DNA of 64,000 bases from contig CAKUYE010000007.1 in the NCBI GenBank assembly GCA_934702375.1, forward strand, positions 1 through 64,000. Reading direction: 5' to 3'. Shown piece by piece: positions 23,536-32,603 of this stretch. Within the stretch, counting starts at the first letter, position 1. Each line of letters begins with the position of its first letter. The notes under the pieces are model-generated. The model did no database searches and was not told where the DNA came from. It worked only from the letters and a program-made list of their open reading frames with translations. Source of the stretch: an uncultured Bacillota bacterium. GTDB taxonomy: Bacteria > Bacillota > Dehalobacteriia > UBA7702. The position numbers were made by a program, and so were the translations under genes.

Positions 23536-26500
23536 ATGACGCAAAAATTACAGGAAACACCTTACTACCTTGGGCTGGATATCGGTACCGATTCTGTGGG
23601 TTGGGCTATGACCGATCTTGATTACAACATTTTGAAATTTCACTCCAATGCTGCCTGGGGGATTCGGCTTTTTGATGAAAGCAAAACAGCCGAGGAGCGA
23701 CGGATGTATCGCACGGCCCGGCGGCGGACCCAACGCCGCAGAGAGCGGTTGGATCTGCTGGAAATGCTCTTTGATCGGGAGATCACGGCGGTAGATCCCT
23801 GTTTTTTCCGCAAGCTGAAGGAAAGCAACCTTTACCCCAAGGACAAGACTGCCGGGGAAGTCTATGCCCTTTTCACCGACAAGGATTATACCGACAAAGA
23901 TTATCACAGAGATTATCCTACGGTGTATCATCTGCGCAGGGAATTGATCCACAGTGAATCTCCCCATGACGTGCGGCTGGTTTTTCTGGCTTTGCACCAT
24001 ATCATCAAGACCCGGGGGCATTTCCTTTTTGATGGTGTAAGGGATACCGTTGCTTTTGGCGAAGTTTATGACAGTGTTGTTTTGTATCTCAGGGATAATT
24101 ATGATGTGGATCTTAGCTGTCCGGATATTCCGGCTTTGCAGGAGATCCTCAAGGATAAACGGATCTCCAAGACGGAAAAGAAAAAGCAGCTGCGGGAGCT
24201 GTTTAAGTTTCGGGATCGCGATCAGAAACAGGAATTGGCGATTCTCTACCTTTTGGGTGGCAGCAGTGTAAAATTACAGGATATTTTTAACGATGAGGAT
24301 TTGAAGGATGCGGAGAAAAACAGCATTTCCTTTGCTGCCGGTTATGAGGAAAATGAAGGGGCGTTTCAGTCCGTTCTTCAGGAGCGGTTTGAGCTGATTG
24401 AAATGCTGAAGGCCCTTTATGATTGGGCTTTGTTGGCGGATATCCTTGACGGGGAAGCTTATCTGGCCGACGCCAAGGTGAAAACCTACGAAAAGCATAA
24501 AGAGGATCTGCTGCGGTTGAAAGCCTATGTTCGGGCTTATCGGCCGAGAGAATCCTATTTGAAGATTTTTAGCGATAAGACAAACAAAGAAAATTACGTT
24601 GCTTACACCGGTCACAGCAAGAAAAACCACCACAGTGACGGTTTGGAAAAGCGCTGCGACCAGGAGACCTTTTGCAAATTCCTCAAAAAAGAGTTGGGCA
24701 AATGTGCCGATGATGCCTATGCCGATATGTTTGACGAGATTGCCGAAGGGATCTTTTTGCCCAAGCAGGTGCAAAAGGAAAACAGTGTTATCCCCATGCA
24801 GCTCCATAAAAAGGAGCTGGAGGCGATTTTGAAAAATGCCGAAGCTTACCTGCCCTTTTTAAAGGAAGCCGATGAAAAGGGCATTACGGTGTCCGAAAAG
24901 ATCAAAGCGGTCTTTTCTTTCCGCATCCCTTATTATGTGGGGCCTCTTAATGAACACTCTTCCAAGGGCTGGATCGTGCGGAAGGATGAAAAGATTTATC
25001 CCTGGAATTTTAAGGAGGTTGTGGATGAGGATCGGTCCGCCGAAGCCTTTATCAAGAATCTTACCAGCAAGTGCACTTACTTGCCCCGGTATGATGTCAT
25101 CCCGAAAAACTCATTGCTCTATACGAAGTTTATGGTGCTTAATGAGCTGAACAACCTGACTCTGGACGGGAAGTCTGTGGAGGTGTCCTTGAAACAGGAT
25201 ATCTATCGGGATCTTTTCCTGAAACGCTCCCGGGTGACCGGCAATGTTTTACGGGACTATTTGGCAACGCGAGGGATCACCTTTGAAACCATCGGCGGTT
25301 TTGATCGGGATTTTAAAGCTTCTTTGAAGCCCTGGCGGGAGCTGGCGGAGTTTGACCTCAGCGAGGACGATAAAGAGGAAATTGTTTTGGCGGTTACCAT
25401 TTTTGGCGACGACAAAAAGCTGCTGAAGAAGCGGCTGAAAGGGCGCTTTGGCGATCGCCTGACCGAGGATGAGCTTAAAAAGCTGGCAAAGCTGAAATAC
25501 AGCGGCTGGAGTCGGTTGTCTAAGGAATTCCTTACCGATGTTACGGCCGCTTACAAGCCCACCGGAGAGGTGATGAATATCATTACCGCGATGTGGGAAA
25601 CGAACCTGAATCTGATGCAGATCCTTTACAGTGATGTTTTTGCCTGTGACGGGGACGAAAAGAAGACCTTTGAAAAGAAGATTGCCGAGATGAACTCCTT
25701 TGGAGAGAAAAAGAGTCTGCGTGAGATGGTGGAAGAGCTTTACGTTTCGCCAAAGGTAAAGCGGCCCATTTATCAATCCTTGTTGATTATCAAAGAGCTG
25801 GAAAAGATTATGAAGCATCCGCCGAAAAAGATCTTTATCGAGGTGGCAAGAGGCGCCGATAAGGTGAAAAAACGGACGGTTTCCCGAAAACAGCAGCTTT
25901 TGGACCTCTATGAAAAGTGCGGTGACGATATCGACCGGGCTTTGGTGGAGGATCTGGAACGCCGCAGTGACGATGAGCTGCGTCAGGACAAGCTCTTTCT
26001 CTACTATGCCCAGCTGGGGAAAAGCGCCTACAGCGGTAAAACCATCGACCTGGATTTGTTGCTGAACAGTAACATTTACAATATTGACCATATTTTTCCT
26101 CGGTCCAAGGTCAAGGATGACAGCATTGACAATCGCGTTCTGGCGTTGCAGGTAGAAAACCATGATAAAAAAGATCGCTACCCCATTGGGGAAGAGGTTC
26201 GCAGTAAAATGAAGGGCTTTTGGCTGCTTCTTAAAAGTCGGGGGTTGATCTCTCAGAAAAAATACGAACGGCTGACCCGGAATTACGAATTGACCGATGA
26301 TGAGCTTTCCGCCTTTATCAACCGTCAGTTGGTGGAAACACGGCAATCCACCAAGGCTGTGGCCCGGATTTTGGAAGGGCTTTACGAAGGGAAGGGTACG
26401 GAGATCGTGTATGTGAAGGCTGCCCTTGCCGCAGATTTCCGTGACAAATCCAAAGATGAAAATGAGGAGCATGATATGGTGAAATGCCGGGAAGTTAATG

Positions 26501-27594
26501 ACCTGCATCATGCCAAGGATGCATACCTCAATATCGTTGTGGGCAATGTTTACGATGTAAAGGTAACGAAGAATAAGATCAACTTTATCAAAGGTTTGAA
26601 GATGAACGGCAAAGGCAGTATCAGCCTGAACAAGATGTTTGATTACGATATCCCCGGTGCCTGGGTGAAGGATCGCTCTATGGAGATCGTAAAGAAGACC
26701 ATGGCGAAGAATAACATTCGCTATACCCGGTATGCCTATAAGCAGCAGGGCGGATTGTTTGATCAGAATATTTTGAAAAAAGGCAAGGGGCAGGCGCCTA
26801 TTAAGACGAACAGCCCCCGAAGCGATATTCAGAAATATGGCGGTTATAATAATGTTTCCGCAGCCTACTTTGCTCTGGTGGAATATAAAAAGACCAAGAC
26901 GAAGTCGATTCGGCAGTTTATCGCCATAGACGCTTACCGGGAAAAGGAATATTTGCAGGATCCCGAAGGCTATCTGGAAAGGGAAGTGGGAGCACCGGTA
27001 ACGGTTCTGCTGCCCTGTGTAAAATACAATGCTTGCATCTCTGTGGATGGTTTCCGGATGCATATCAGCAGTAAAAAAAGTGGAGGTTCTGTTCTTGGTT
27101 GTAAACCGGCAATGCAGCTGGTTCTGCCGGTTGCTCAGGAGCGATACCTTCGGACGATCGCAAAGGGTTTTGAAAAACAGAAGGATATGGAGTTGATCCC
27201 CGAAATCACCAAAGAAGAAAATCAGAAGATCTACCGGAGCATCACTGAAAAAATCGGGAATACGATCTTCCGTGTGAAATTCAATGATCTCCGAGGCAAA
27301 CTGGAGAATAAACAGGCTGTTTTTGATGAGCTGCCCTTAAACGACCAGTGTAAGATCCTTTTGGAAATATTGAAAATTCTCCATGCAAATGTTGTAACAG
27401 GGGATTTGAAATTGATAGGAGAAGCCGGAAATGCCGGTGTTACAGCTGTCAACAGCAATATCACCGGTATCGGCGGTATTACTTCGTTCAAGTTGATCGA
27501 TCAGTCCATTACCGGTCTTTATGAAAAAGAGATCGAGCTTCTGGATGTGGATACGGAAACGCTGTTGGAAGAGATCAAAAAATTCAGAAAATAG
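23536..27594 (+). CDS. cas9: Cas9 RNA-guided endonuclease (type II-A)
   Basis: 1352 residues. ATG 23536 follows GGGAGG; the in-frame extension upstream would cover the tracrRNA promoter. RuvC-I YYLGLDIGTDSVGWA (Asp15), an arginine-rich bridge helix (RRMYRTARRRTQRRRERLDL), REC lobe, RuvC-II IFIEVARGA (Glu769), HNH NIDHIFPRS (His852), RuvC-III DLHHAKDAYLN (Asp995) and a C-terminal PAM-interacting region. All catalytic residues are present, so it should be an active nuclease using tracrRNA:crRNA to cut DNA. Size and csn2 linkage place it in II-A. Confidence 0.97.
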   Translation: MTQKLQETPYYLGLDIGTDSVGWAMTDLDYNILKFHSNAAWGIRLFDESKTAEERRMYRTARRRTQRRRERLDLLEMLFDREITAVDPCFFRKLKESNLYPKDKTAGEVYALFTDKDYTDKDYHRDYPTVYHLRRELIHSESPHDVRLVFLALHHIIKTRGHFLFDGVRDTVAFGEVYDSVVLYLRDNYDVDLSCPDIPALQEILKDKRISKTEKKKQLRELFKFRDRDQKQELAILYLLGGSSVKLQDIFNDEDLKDAEKNSISFAAGYEENEGAFQSVLQERFELIEMLKALYDWALLADILDGEAYLADAKVKTYEKHKEDLLRLKAYVRAYRPRESYLKIFSDKTNKENYVAYTGHSKKNHHSDGLEKRCDQETFCKFLKKELGKCADDAYADMFDEIAEGIFLPKQVQKENSVIPMQLHKKELEAILKNAEAYLPFLKEADEKGITVSEKIKAVFSFRIPYYVGPLNEHSSKGWIVRKDEKIYPWNFKEVVDEDRSAEAFIKNLTSKCTYLPRYDVIPKNSLLYTKFMVLNELNNLTLDGKSVEVSLKQDIYRDLFLKRSRVTGNVLRDYLATRGITFETIGGFDRDFKASLKPWRELAEFDLSEDDKEEIVLAVTIFGDDKKLLKKRLKGRFGDRLTEDELKKLAKLKYSGWSRLSKEFLTDVTAAYKPTGEVMNIITAMWETNLNLMQILYSDVFACDGDEKKTFEKKIAEMNSFGEKKSLREMVEELYVSPKVKRPIYQSLLIIKELEKIMKHPPKKIFIEVARGADKVKKRTVSRKQQLLDLYEKCGDDIDRALVEDLERRSDDELRQDKLFLYYAQLGKSAYSGKTIDLDLLLNSNIYNIDHIFPRSKVKDDSIDNRVLALQVENHDKKDRYPIGEEVRSKMKGFWLLLKSRGLISQKKYERLTRNYELTDDELSAFINRQLVETRQSTKAVARILEGLYEGKGTEIVYVKAALAADFRDKSKDENEEHDMVKCREVNDLHHAKDAYLNIVVGNVYDVKVTKNKINFIKGLKMNGKGSISLNKMFDYDIPGAWVKDRSMEIVKKTMAKNNIRYTRYAYKQQGGLFDQNILKKGKGQAPIKTNSPRSDIQKYGGYNNVSAAYFALVEYKKTKTKSIRQFIAIDAYREKEYLQDPEGYLEREVGAPVTVLLPCVKYNACISVDGFRMHISSKKSGGSVLGCKPAMQLVLPVAQERYLRTIAKGFEKQKDMELIPEITKEENQKIYRSITEKIGNTIFRVKFNDLRGKLENKQAVFDELPLNDQCKILLEILKILHANVVTGDLKLIGEAGNAGVTAVNSNITGIGGITSFKLIDQSITGLYEKEIELLDVDTETLLEEIKKFRK

Positions 27595-27617
27595 GATAAG
27601 GAAAGGCGGGATCTGTC

Positions 27618-28499
27618 ATGAGCTGGCGTGTTGTAATGGTGTCAAAGCCCTCGAAGCTGGATTACTCCATGGGGTATCTGGCGGTAAGGGATACCGAGAC
27701 CACAAACAAGGTTTATTTAAGCGAGATATCGGTACTGATCATTGAAAATACGGCTTGCTCGGTAACGGCGGCGTTGCTGAGCAAATTGCTGGAGAAAAAG
27801 ATCAAGGTGATCTTTTGTGATGAAAAGCGCAATCCCTGTGGTGAGCTGGTGCCTTTTTACGGCAGCCATGACACCAGCCGCAAGCTCCGCCGGCAGATCC
27901 GCTGGGAGGAAAACGCAAAGCAGGCGGTGTGGACAAGGATCGTTGGGGAAAAAATACAGAATCAGGGGCGGCTTTTGCGCCGCCTCGGTCTGGAGGAATA
28001 CCGGTTGCTGGAAGGCTACCGGGATGAACTGGAATTTAACGATGTTACCAACCGGGAGGGCCACGCCGCAAAGGTCTACTTCAATGCATTGTTCGGCAAG
28101 GATTTTTCCCGGGATAAGGATTGCGCCGTAAATGCCGCTTTGAACTACGGCTACAGTTTGCTCCTTTCTGCGGTGAACCGGGAGATCTGTGCCAACGGCT
28201 ATCTGACTCAGTTAGGGATCTTTCACGACAATGTATTTAATCAATTTAATCTGAGCTGTGACCTGATGGAACCCTTTCGGCCTCTGGTGGATCACCATGT
28301 GAAAACCGCAGAGCCCCGAGGGTTTGGCAAAGAAGAGAAAGCCGCCCTGCTGAATTTGCTGAATAAGGAGGTCACTGTTGACGGCAACCGCAGTGTGCTC
28401 CTCCATGCTTTGGAACTTTATACCCGCAGTGTTTTGGACGCCATAGATCACGGAGAGCCGGAGCGGATCCTCTTTCCGGAGATCCGTTATGAGCTATAG
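27618..28499 (+). CDS. cas1: Cas1 integrase of the adaptation complex
   Basis: 293 residues. Metal-binding residues are visible: Glu in TNREGHAAKVYF (about residue 149), His in YLTQLGIFHDNVFNQFNLSCDL, and the following DLMEPFRPLVD. Cas1 joins new spacers to the repeat at the leader end as a complex with Cas2. It starts 23 bp after cas9 and overlaps cas2 by 11 bp. Intact. Confidence 0.97.
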   Translation: MSWRVVMVSKPSKLDYSMGYLAVRDTETTNKVYLSEISVLIIENTACSVTAALLSKLLEKKIKVIFCDEKRNPCGELVPFYGSHDTSRKLRRQIRWEENAKQAVWTRIVGEKIQNQGRLLRRLGLEEYRLLEGYRDELEFNDVTNREGHAAKVYFNALFGKDFSRDKDCAVNAALNYGYSLLLSAVNREICANGYLTQLGIFHDNVFNQFNLSCDLMEPFRPLVDHHVKTAEPRGFGKEEKAALLNLLNKEVTVDGNRSVLLHALELYTRSVLDAIDHGEPERILFPEIRYEL

Positions 28500-28809
28500 A
28501 TATATGAGAATCCTTGTATTTTTTGACCTGCCCACCAAAACGTCGAAGGAGCGCAACGAATACACCCGTTTTCGCAAGTACCTCATCAAAAGCGGTTTTT
28601 TGATGATGCAGGAATCGGTTTATACCAAGATCGCTCTGAACCAAACGGCGGCAAAAACTATCAGCGAAGGCGTCCGCAAAAACAAGCCGACGGCAGGCTT
28701 GGTGCAAATGCTGACGGTTACGGAAAAGCAGTTTGCAAAAATGGAGTTTGTGGTGGGCAGCTGCCAAAGCGAGGTTATCGCTACCGATGAAAGGCTGGTG
28801 ATATTGTGA
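28489..28809 (+). CDS. cas2: Cas2
   Basis: 106 residues with the ferredoxin-like fold start MRILVFFDLPTKTSKERNEY, including the conserved Asp, and an arginine-rich FRKYLIKSGFLMMQESVY typical of the Cas2 dimer. Structural partner of Cas1 in spacer integration. The start lies within the end of cas1 and the stop overlaps the csn2 start by 4 bp. Confidence 0.95.
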   Translation: MSYRYMRILVFFDLPTKTSKERNEYTRFRKYLIKSGFLMMQESVYTKIALNQTAAKTISEGVRKNKPTAGLVQMLTVTEKQFAKMEFVVGSCQSEVIATDERLVIL

Positions 28810-29486
28810 GGTTGTACTTTCCCTATTTGAACAAGGATATCCCTTTGGGGGAGGATGCGCCTACGGTGCTGGTGCTGGAAAATAAGAGGGTTTTTCGCCA
28901 AACCCTTTTGGGCTTTGAATCGGAAACCGTTGATGAGAGCCTGACCTTTTCCAAAAACTATGAACCCTTTGAATTTCGGAAAAAGGGCTGGTTTTTGCCG
29001 GATCCTCTCGATGTGGATCTGGAAAATAAGAAGCTGATGCAGAAGATCTACCGTTGGCTGGAGGAAGCCGCCAACGGGGAATTTTGCACCGAGCTGGGAG
29101 AGCTTCGGGAAGCTCTGGTTTGTTTTGGCGACAAGCTGGCGGGGTTTTGTGATTTTGACTGCGGCTATCAGTTTGACATCGAAGCCGCCGCCATCATTAA
29201 GCTGCTGCAATTCCGCATCGACCGGGAAAAAGTCGGGCCGGCAGAGGCGCTGCTGACTTTTCTGCGGCAAACGGCAAAGTACCTGAAAACCGAGATTTTC
29301 GTAACGGCAAACCTCCACCTTTACTTTGAAAAGGAGGAGCTGGAACCTTTTTTTGAGACTTTGGCTCTGGATCATATCCGACTGCTTTGTTTGGAGCAGA
29401 CCCTGCCGGAAACCTCGGGGGAGCTTTATATTATCGATAAAGACCTTTGTGTGATTGACAAAGGCGTTGATAGGGATTATAATTAA
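28806..29486 (+). CDS. csn2: Csn2 adaptation protein
   Basis: 226 residues, the length of the short Csn2 group. The GTG start overlaps the cas2 stop (GTGA). Matches the csn2 pattern: short beta start (MRLYFPYLNKDIPL), helical centre, a FDIEAAAIIKLLQFRID helix and a C-terminal LLCLEQTLPETSGELYIIDKDLCVID. Csn2 forms ring tetramers that hold DNA ends during spacer acquisition; its presence defines subtype II-A. Confidence 0.9.
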   Translation: MRLYFPYLNKDIPLGEDAPTVLVLENKRVFRQTLLGFESETVDESLTFSKNYEPFEFRKKGWFLPDPLDVDLENKKLMQKIYRWLEEAANGEFCTELGELREALVCFGDKLAGFCDFDCGYQFDIEAAAIIKLLQFRIDREKVGPAEALLTFLRQTAKYLKTEIFVTANLHLYFEKEELEPFFETLALDHIRLLCLEQTLPETSGELYIIDKDLCVIDKGVDRDYN

Positions 29487-29572
29487 ATTGATCGATGAAT
29501 TGCCCTGCGTATTGTAGTGGCGCAGTATACTCTCGCGAAAAAACCTCAGATCCTTTGCAAAAAGGATTTGAG
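29487..29572 (+). promoter_or_regulatory. CRISPR leader with leader-anchoring end
   Basis: The 86 bp between csn2 and the repeat end in a hairpin, AACCTCAGATCCTTT-gcaa-AAAGGATTTGAGGTT (29542-29575), whose right arm gives ATTTGAG directly against the repeat. ATTTGAG is the leader-anchoring motif known from streptococcal II-A arrays, used by Cas1-Cas2 to pick the first repeat. Confidence 0.7.
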
Positions 29573-29608
29573 GTTTGAGAGTAGTGTAAATTCAATCGGT
29601 AAAAGTTT
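29573..29608 (+). CRISPR. Solitary CRISPR repeat (array reduced or interrupted)
   Basis: GTTTGAGAGTAGTGTAAATT begins a ~36-bp unit whose first 22 bases match II-A repeats and pair with the tracrRNA anti-repeat. No second copy or spacer follows: the DNA turns into T/G-rich sequence and then the prophage integrase. The 3' end (AATCGGTAAAAGTTT) does not look like the usual repeat end, which fits a junction within or just after the repeat. Confidence 0.75.
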
Positions 29609-29702
29609 TGTTGGTTTTGGTTTTGGTTTATAGTGTTATGGTGGGGTTTTGTTTTTGGTTGCGGCTTGTTGTGCTTTGGAATTTATTGTTGAATGGCACT
29701 TT

Positions 29703-29731
29703 CTCGGCACGCTTCGGCACATTTTCGGCAC
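29703..29731. repeat. Three CGGCAC repeats beside the integrase gene
   Basis: CTCGGCAC, TTCGGCAC and TTCGGCAC lie 11 bp apart, just beyond the integrase stop. Short direct repeats in this place are often integrase arm-binding sites of the attachment region. Confidence 0.4.
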
Positions 29732-29747
29732 GTTTTTTTTGCGTGGT

Positions 29748-30827
29748 TTAGATGATTTTTTTTATGGCTTCCACTTTATCTTCTTCTTGGATATGGGTGT
29801 AGTGGAAGGTCATTGCGCCGTCGCTGTGTCCCATAAGTTCCTGGGTGATTTTTACATCAATGCCGCTCCAATTACATCTGGAAGCGAAGGTGTGTCGGCA
29901 GCAGTGAGGGGGGCGGTAAGTTACCGGATTTGAGATGTTGTCGTTTAGCATTTCAAAGAACTTTTTATACCTTACAACAAATCCGTTGTAGGTAATGTAG
30001 GTCTGATCTCTCCCCGTAATAAGCAGACCCCCGATGTTTGCGATGCAGTTTTTCGCAATGATGTCGTAAACTACTTTTGATATAGGGATTGTTCTTTCGG
30101 AGTTTGCCGTTTTTGTTGACCCTTTCACCCATTTATTCCCGAAGTCTTTGTTCATGGCGTTTGTTACGTGAAGGTAGCAGACGCCGTTTTTTTTGGAGAT
30201 ATTGCTTTTGTCGATGCAGCAGACTTCCTGTGTTCTTAGTCCGGTGTTTAGCATGACGTAAACAATGTCGCCAAAGGGGAACTCCTTGTAATGAGCTTCG
30301 ATGGTTTTAACCTCTTCCTTTGTGAAGCTGTTAATTTCTCTTCCCGGTTTCGTGTGCAGGGGCATTCGTGCTCTTGTGCATGGGTTTTTGATAAGCCATT
30401 CTTTGTCAATGCCGTAATTAATAATGGAAGAGAGCGTCGTTTTGATTGATGCAAGATAGGCGGAAGTGTATTTTTTGCCAAGGGTAGTGAGGGCTTCTTC
30501 GATATCCGGCAGCTTGATCCCCCTGACTTTTGCCCGATAGAAGGGGAGTGTTTTGATAATATTTACATTGTTCCGATACTTGCCAAAAGAGCCATTTGTG
30601 ATGCCGCTTTTCCTTTTGTGTTCCAGCCATAGTTTGGTCAAGGCTTCCAGAGTGATGTCGTAGCCGTTCATGTCGGCGTTCTGGGCTAGGGTGGTGATCT
30701 CTCTTTCCCAGCGGACGGCTTCGGCTTTTGTTTTAAATCGTTTGGTTTTTCTTTTTCTGTCGCCATAGGTGCCGATTTCCACAATGGCGATCCATCTGCC
30801 TGTATTTTTGTCTTTTCTTACGCTCAA
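29748..30827 (-). CDS. int: Phage tyrosine integrase
   Basis: 359 residues, TTG start at 30827 after AAAGGAG. N-terminal arm-binding domain (GRWIAIVEIGTYGDRKRKTK), SAM-like core-binding domain, then the catalytic domain with the Arg in LNTGLRTQEVCC, the HxxR box CCRHTFASRC, LMGHSDGAMTFH and the nucleophile Tyr in HYTH. It should recombine attP with attB; its position at the left end, right after the CRISPR repeat, shows where attL lies. It is the last gene of the leftward operon. Confidence 0.95.
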   Translation of the reverse strand: MSVRKDKNTGRWIAIVEIGTYGDRKRKTKRFKTKAEAVRWEREITTLAQNADMNGYDITLEALTKLWLEHKRKSGITNGSFGKYRNNVNIIKTLPFYRAKVRGIKLPDIEEALTTLGKKYTSAYLASIKTTLSSIINYGIDKEWLIKNPCTRARMPLHTKPGREINSFTKEEVKTIEAHYKEFPFGDIVYVMLNTGLRTQEVCCIDKSNISKKNGVCYLHVTNAMNKDFGNKWVKGSTKTANSERTIPISKVVYDIIAKNCIANIGGLLITGRDQTYITYNGFVVRYKKFFEMLNDNISNPVTYRPPHCCRHTFASRCNWSGIDVKITQELMGHSDGAMTFHYTHIQEEDKVEAIKKII

Positions 30828-30917
30828 GAAAATTCTCCTTTCTTCTTGCTGGCTATTATACAGGCGAGTTTATTATACTCTTTTTCTGTATAAGAAAGCA
30901 AGAATTTTTTTTAACGT

Positions 30918-30955
30918 AAAAAAGGTCGGAGCATAAAAGCTCTGACCTTTATTTT
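30918..30955 (-). terminator. Terminator between the early operon and the integrase
   Basis: AAAGGTCGGAGC-ataaaa-GCTCTGACCTTT with T-runs on both sides. On the minus strand it follows the stop of the 30949 gene, so it can separate integrase expression from the early genes. Confidence 0.75.
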
Positions 30956-31242
30956 TTATCTCCGAAGAGTTTATCTTCCCAGTATTTTCTTACCTCCGGA
31001 GTTTTTGCCACGGGGTAATAGGCGTCGATAAACTCTTTCAGCTCTTTGTATTCCTCGGGAAAGCTTTCCTTTACCTCTTTATGAACGAAGTTTCTTACCT
31101 TTTCGCAGGGGGTCAAGCCTTCCTTGGCGCAGGCTGCTCGAAAGAATTTGTAAAGAGGTCTGGGGATGCGAGAGGTCATCTTGATTTCGGCGCTGTCTGT
31201 CAGCACGTGCCAGGTTACTTTGTCACTTGTATTGTCAGCCAC
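30949..31242 (-). CDS. Small phage protein with RHH-like segment
   Basis: 97 residues, GTG start at 31242 after GGAGG, overlapping the upstream gene by 8 bp. IKMTSRIPRPLYKFFRAACAKEGLTP looks like a ribbon-helix-helix or similar DNA-binding start; the C-terminus is a charged helical tail (PEEYKELKEFIDAYY). Not assigned to a known family; a regulator of the nearby integrase is possible. Confidence 0.6.
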   Translation of the reverse strand: MADNTSDKVTWHVLTDSAEIKMTSRIPRPLYKFFRAACAKEGLTPCEKVRNFVHKEVKESFPEEYKELKEFIDAYYPVAKTPEVRKYWEDKLFGDKK

Positions 31243-31648
31243 GGCGTTTTGCCTCCTCTAAAATGGATTCTACGCCTTGGCGGCGGTATCTGCCTACCAC
31301 GTCGGTGGCGTAGTTTGTAATGTGAGCGATGCGGACATCGCTTAAGCAATCGAAGTAATAAAGACGGAAGATGCGTCGGCGTTTGGCATCCAATACCGGC
31401 AGGAGCTTCTCCACTTCGGCGATAACCTCTGCGATTTGTCCTGCCTTTGCACGCCATTGCTCTTGAAGGGCGGTGATCTTCTCGGCTTTTTTTGCGGTGG
31501 GGTCAGACTTGCGATTGCTCCGGGGCATATCGCTCATGGGGGCGGTATCGAGATCGTAATTAAAACGGCGAATCATGCCTTCCAATTCCAGCTTTTCTCT
31601 GACCATGGAGCGGAGATTACGTATCGTTTCCTGTGTGACCGTGAGCAT
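31235..31648 (-). CDS. Sigma-70 region 4-like / ArpU-type phage transcription regulator
   Basis: 137 residues. A long helical N-terminus with Lys/Arg-rich coiled stretch precedes AKRRRIFRLYYFDCLSDVRI and NYATDVVGRYRRQGVESILE, a helix-turn-helix like sigma region 4 as in ArpU/DUF1492 proteins that switch on late phage genes. ATG 31648 has AAAGGA just upstream. It may act at the paired promoters around 46.7-46.9 kb. Confidence 0.6.
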   Translation of the reverse strand: MLTVTQETIRNLRSMVREKLELEGMIRRFNYDLDTAPMSDMPRSNRKSDPTAKKAEKITALQEQWRAKAGQIAEVIAEVEKLLPVLDAKRRRIFRLYYFDCLSDVRIAHITNYATDVVGRYRRQGVESILEEAKRRG

Positions 31649-31961
31649 CACTTCCTTTCAAGAGGTTTAAATAATCTTCAAGGAATAGGGTGACTTTCCA
31701 TTCGGTACGGTTCTTTCGATGAAACACCACCGGAGTTTCGTTCTCTCTGGCATCTCTGACGGACTGCGCCATCGCTTTATCCAGATTGAGATTTTCCACA
31801 CGTTTCACTTCGATATGAACGCCGGGGATGCCGACAACATCGGCTTCTCCGGAAGTTCCGCAGTATTGCTGCCCCCTCCGGGCAGAGGAATAGCCGTGTT
31901 CCCGAAGGATTTTAGCTATCTCCCTTTCTCCCACTGCTCCCTTTTGTCTGCCGTTGGTCAT
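31617..31961 (-). CDS. Holliday-junction-resolvase-like PD-(D/E)XK nuclease
   Basis: 114 residues. NGRQKGAVGEREIAKILREH holds the first acidic residue, SGEADVVGIPGVHIEVKRVE the D...ExK catalytic core. This is the pattern of Hjc-like or VRR-type phage nucleases that resolve branched DNA. ATGA overlap with the gene upstream; it also overlaps the sigma-like gene downstream by 32 bp. Confidence 0.75.
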   Translation of the reverse strand: MTNGRQKGAVGEREIAKILREHGYSSARRGQQYCGTSGEADVVGIPGVHIEVKRVENLNLDKAMAQSVRDARENETPVVFHRKNRTEWKVTLFLEDYLNLLKGSDAHGHTGNDT

Positions 31962-32251
31962 TTCTTAGCAGCCTTTTTTGAGGTGGTTTTCTTGGCGGTC
32001 GTCTTTTTGGTTGCAGCCGCAGGTTTTGCCGGTTTCTCCGGCTCTGCCGCTTCTGCTTTCGGCTCTTCCTTTGGCGGCTCCGGCATGGATTCGCCGGGGT
32101 AGAGGTGGTATTCGCTGAATGCCTGGCACTCGTAATTCCGACAGGCAAACCGGGACTTTGTTTTGCCGAAGGTTTCGGGTCCGGTGGTCTGGATGAGTGC
32201 CTTTGTCGGGTCGGTGCAGGCTTCACATTTTGTCGGTAAGGTTCTAAACAT
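31958..32251 (-). CDS. Zinc-finger protein with histone-H1-like Lys/Ala tail
   Basis: 97 residues from ATG 32251 (MFRTLPTKCEACTDP). A CxxC...CxxxxC knuckle (CEAC ... CRNYEC) occupies the first half. The C-terminus is a low-complexity tail of Pro/Glu/Ala then Lys/Ala/Thr (PAAATKKTTAKKTTSKKAAKK without the final repeats), like histone H1 or AlgP tails. Likely binds nucleic acid; exact role unknown. Confidence 0.6.
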   Translation of the reverse strand: MFRTLPTKCEACTDPTKALIQTTGPETFGKTKSRFACRNYECQAFSEYHLYPGESMPEPPKEEPKAEAAEPEKPAKPAAATKKTTAKKTTSKKAAKK

Positions 32252-32603
32252 TGGCTTCAATTCCTTTCTCCGGCTCAAAGTCCGGACATTTTTTTATTGT
32301 GACCAGTTCATATTTACTGCGGGTGCCTTCGCTTGCGATTCGACTTGTATACTCTGCGCCTTCGGGCATTTTCTGATTGTCCGGGTCAAACCAGGTGCAT
32401 TGGTTTTTGTCGGTCTTTTCGCACGTCCAGCATATTGAGGAACCGGCTCTCTCTACATGCTTTTCTATAACATCATAACGGACGCCGTTGAAGGGGATGC
32501 CTTCCATGCAAAGCTTCTTTGCTTTTTCGTAGCTGATGCCCAGTTCTTTGCTCAGAGGTTTATACCCCTTATATTTTTTGCCGTTGGTTCCTACAATTTT
32601 CAA
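32244..32603 (-). CDS. Phage protein with CWxC...CTWFDP zinc domain
   Basis: 119 residues with a TTG start that overlaps the previous stop (TTGA). N-terminal YKPLSKELGISYEKAKKLC looks like a small HTH. A C-terminal zinc-type motif reads CWTCEKTDKNQCTWFDP and ends KKCPDFEP. The same C-terminal domain makes up nearly all of the protein at 40906-41088. Function unknown. Confidence 0.6.
   Translation of the reverse strand: MKIVGTNGKKYKGYKPLSKELGISYEKAKKLCMEGIPFNGVRYDVIEKHVERAGSSICWTCEKTDKNQCTWFDPDNQKMPEGAEYTSRIASEGTRSKYELVTIKKCPDFEPEKGIEANV

Noticed and set aside
25249..27063. 604-codon open frame on the minus strand
   Set aside because: Antisense to cas9; amino-acid composition is that of a shadow frame.
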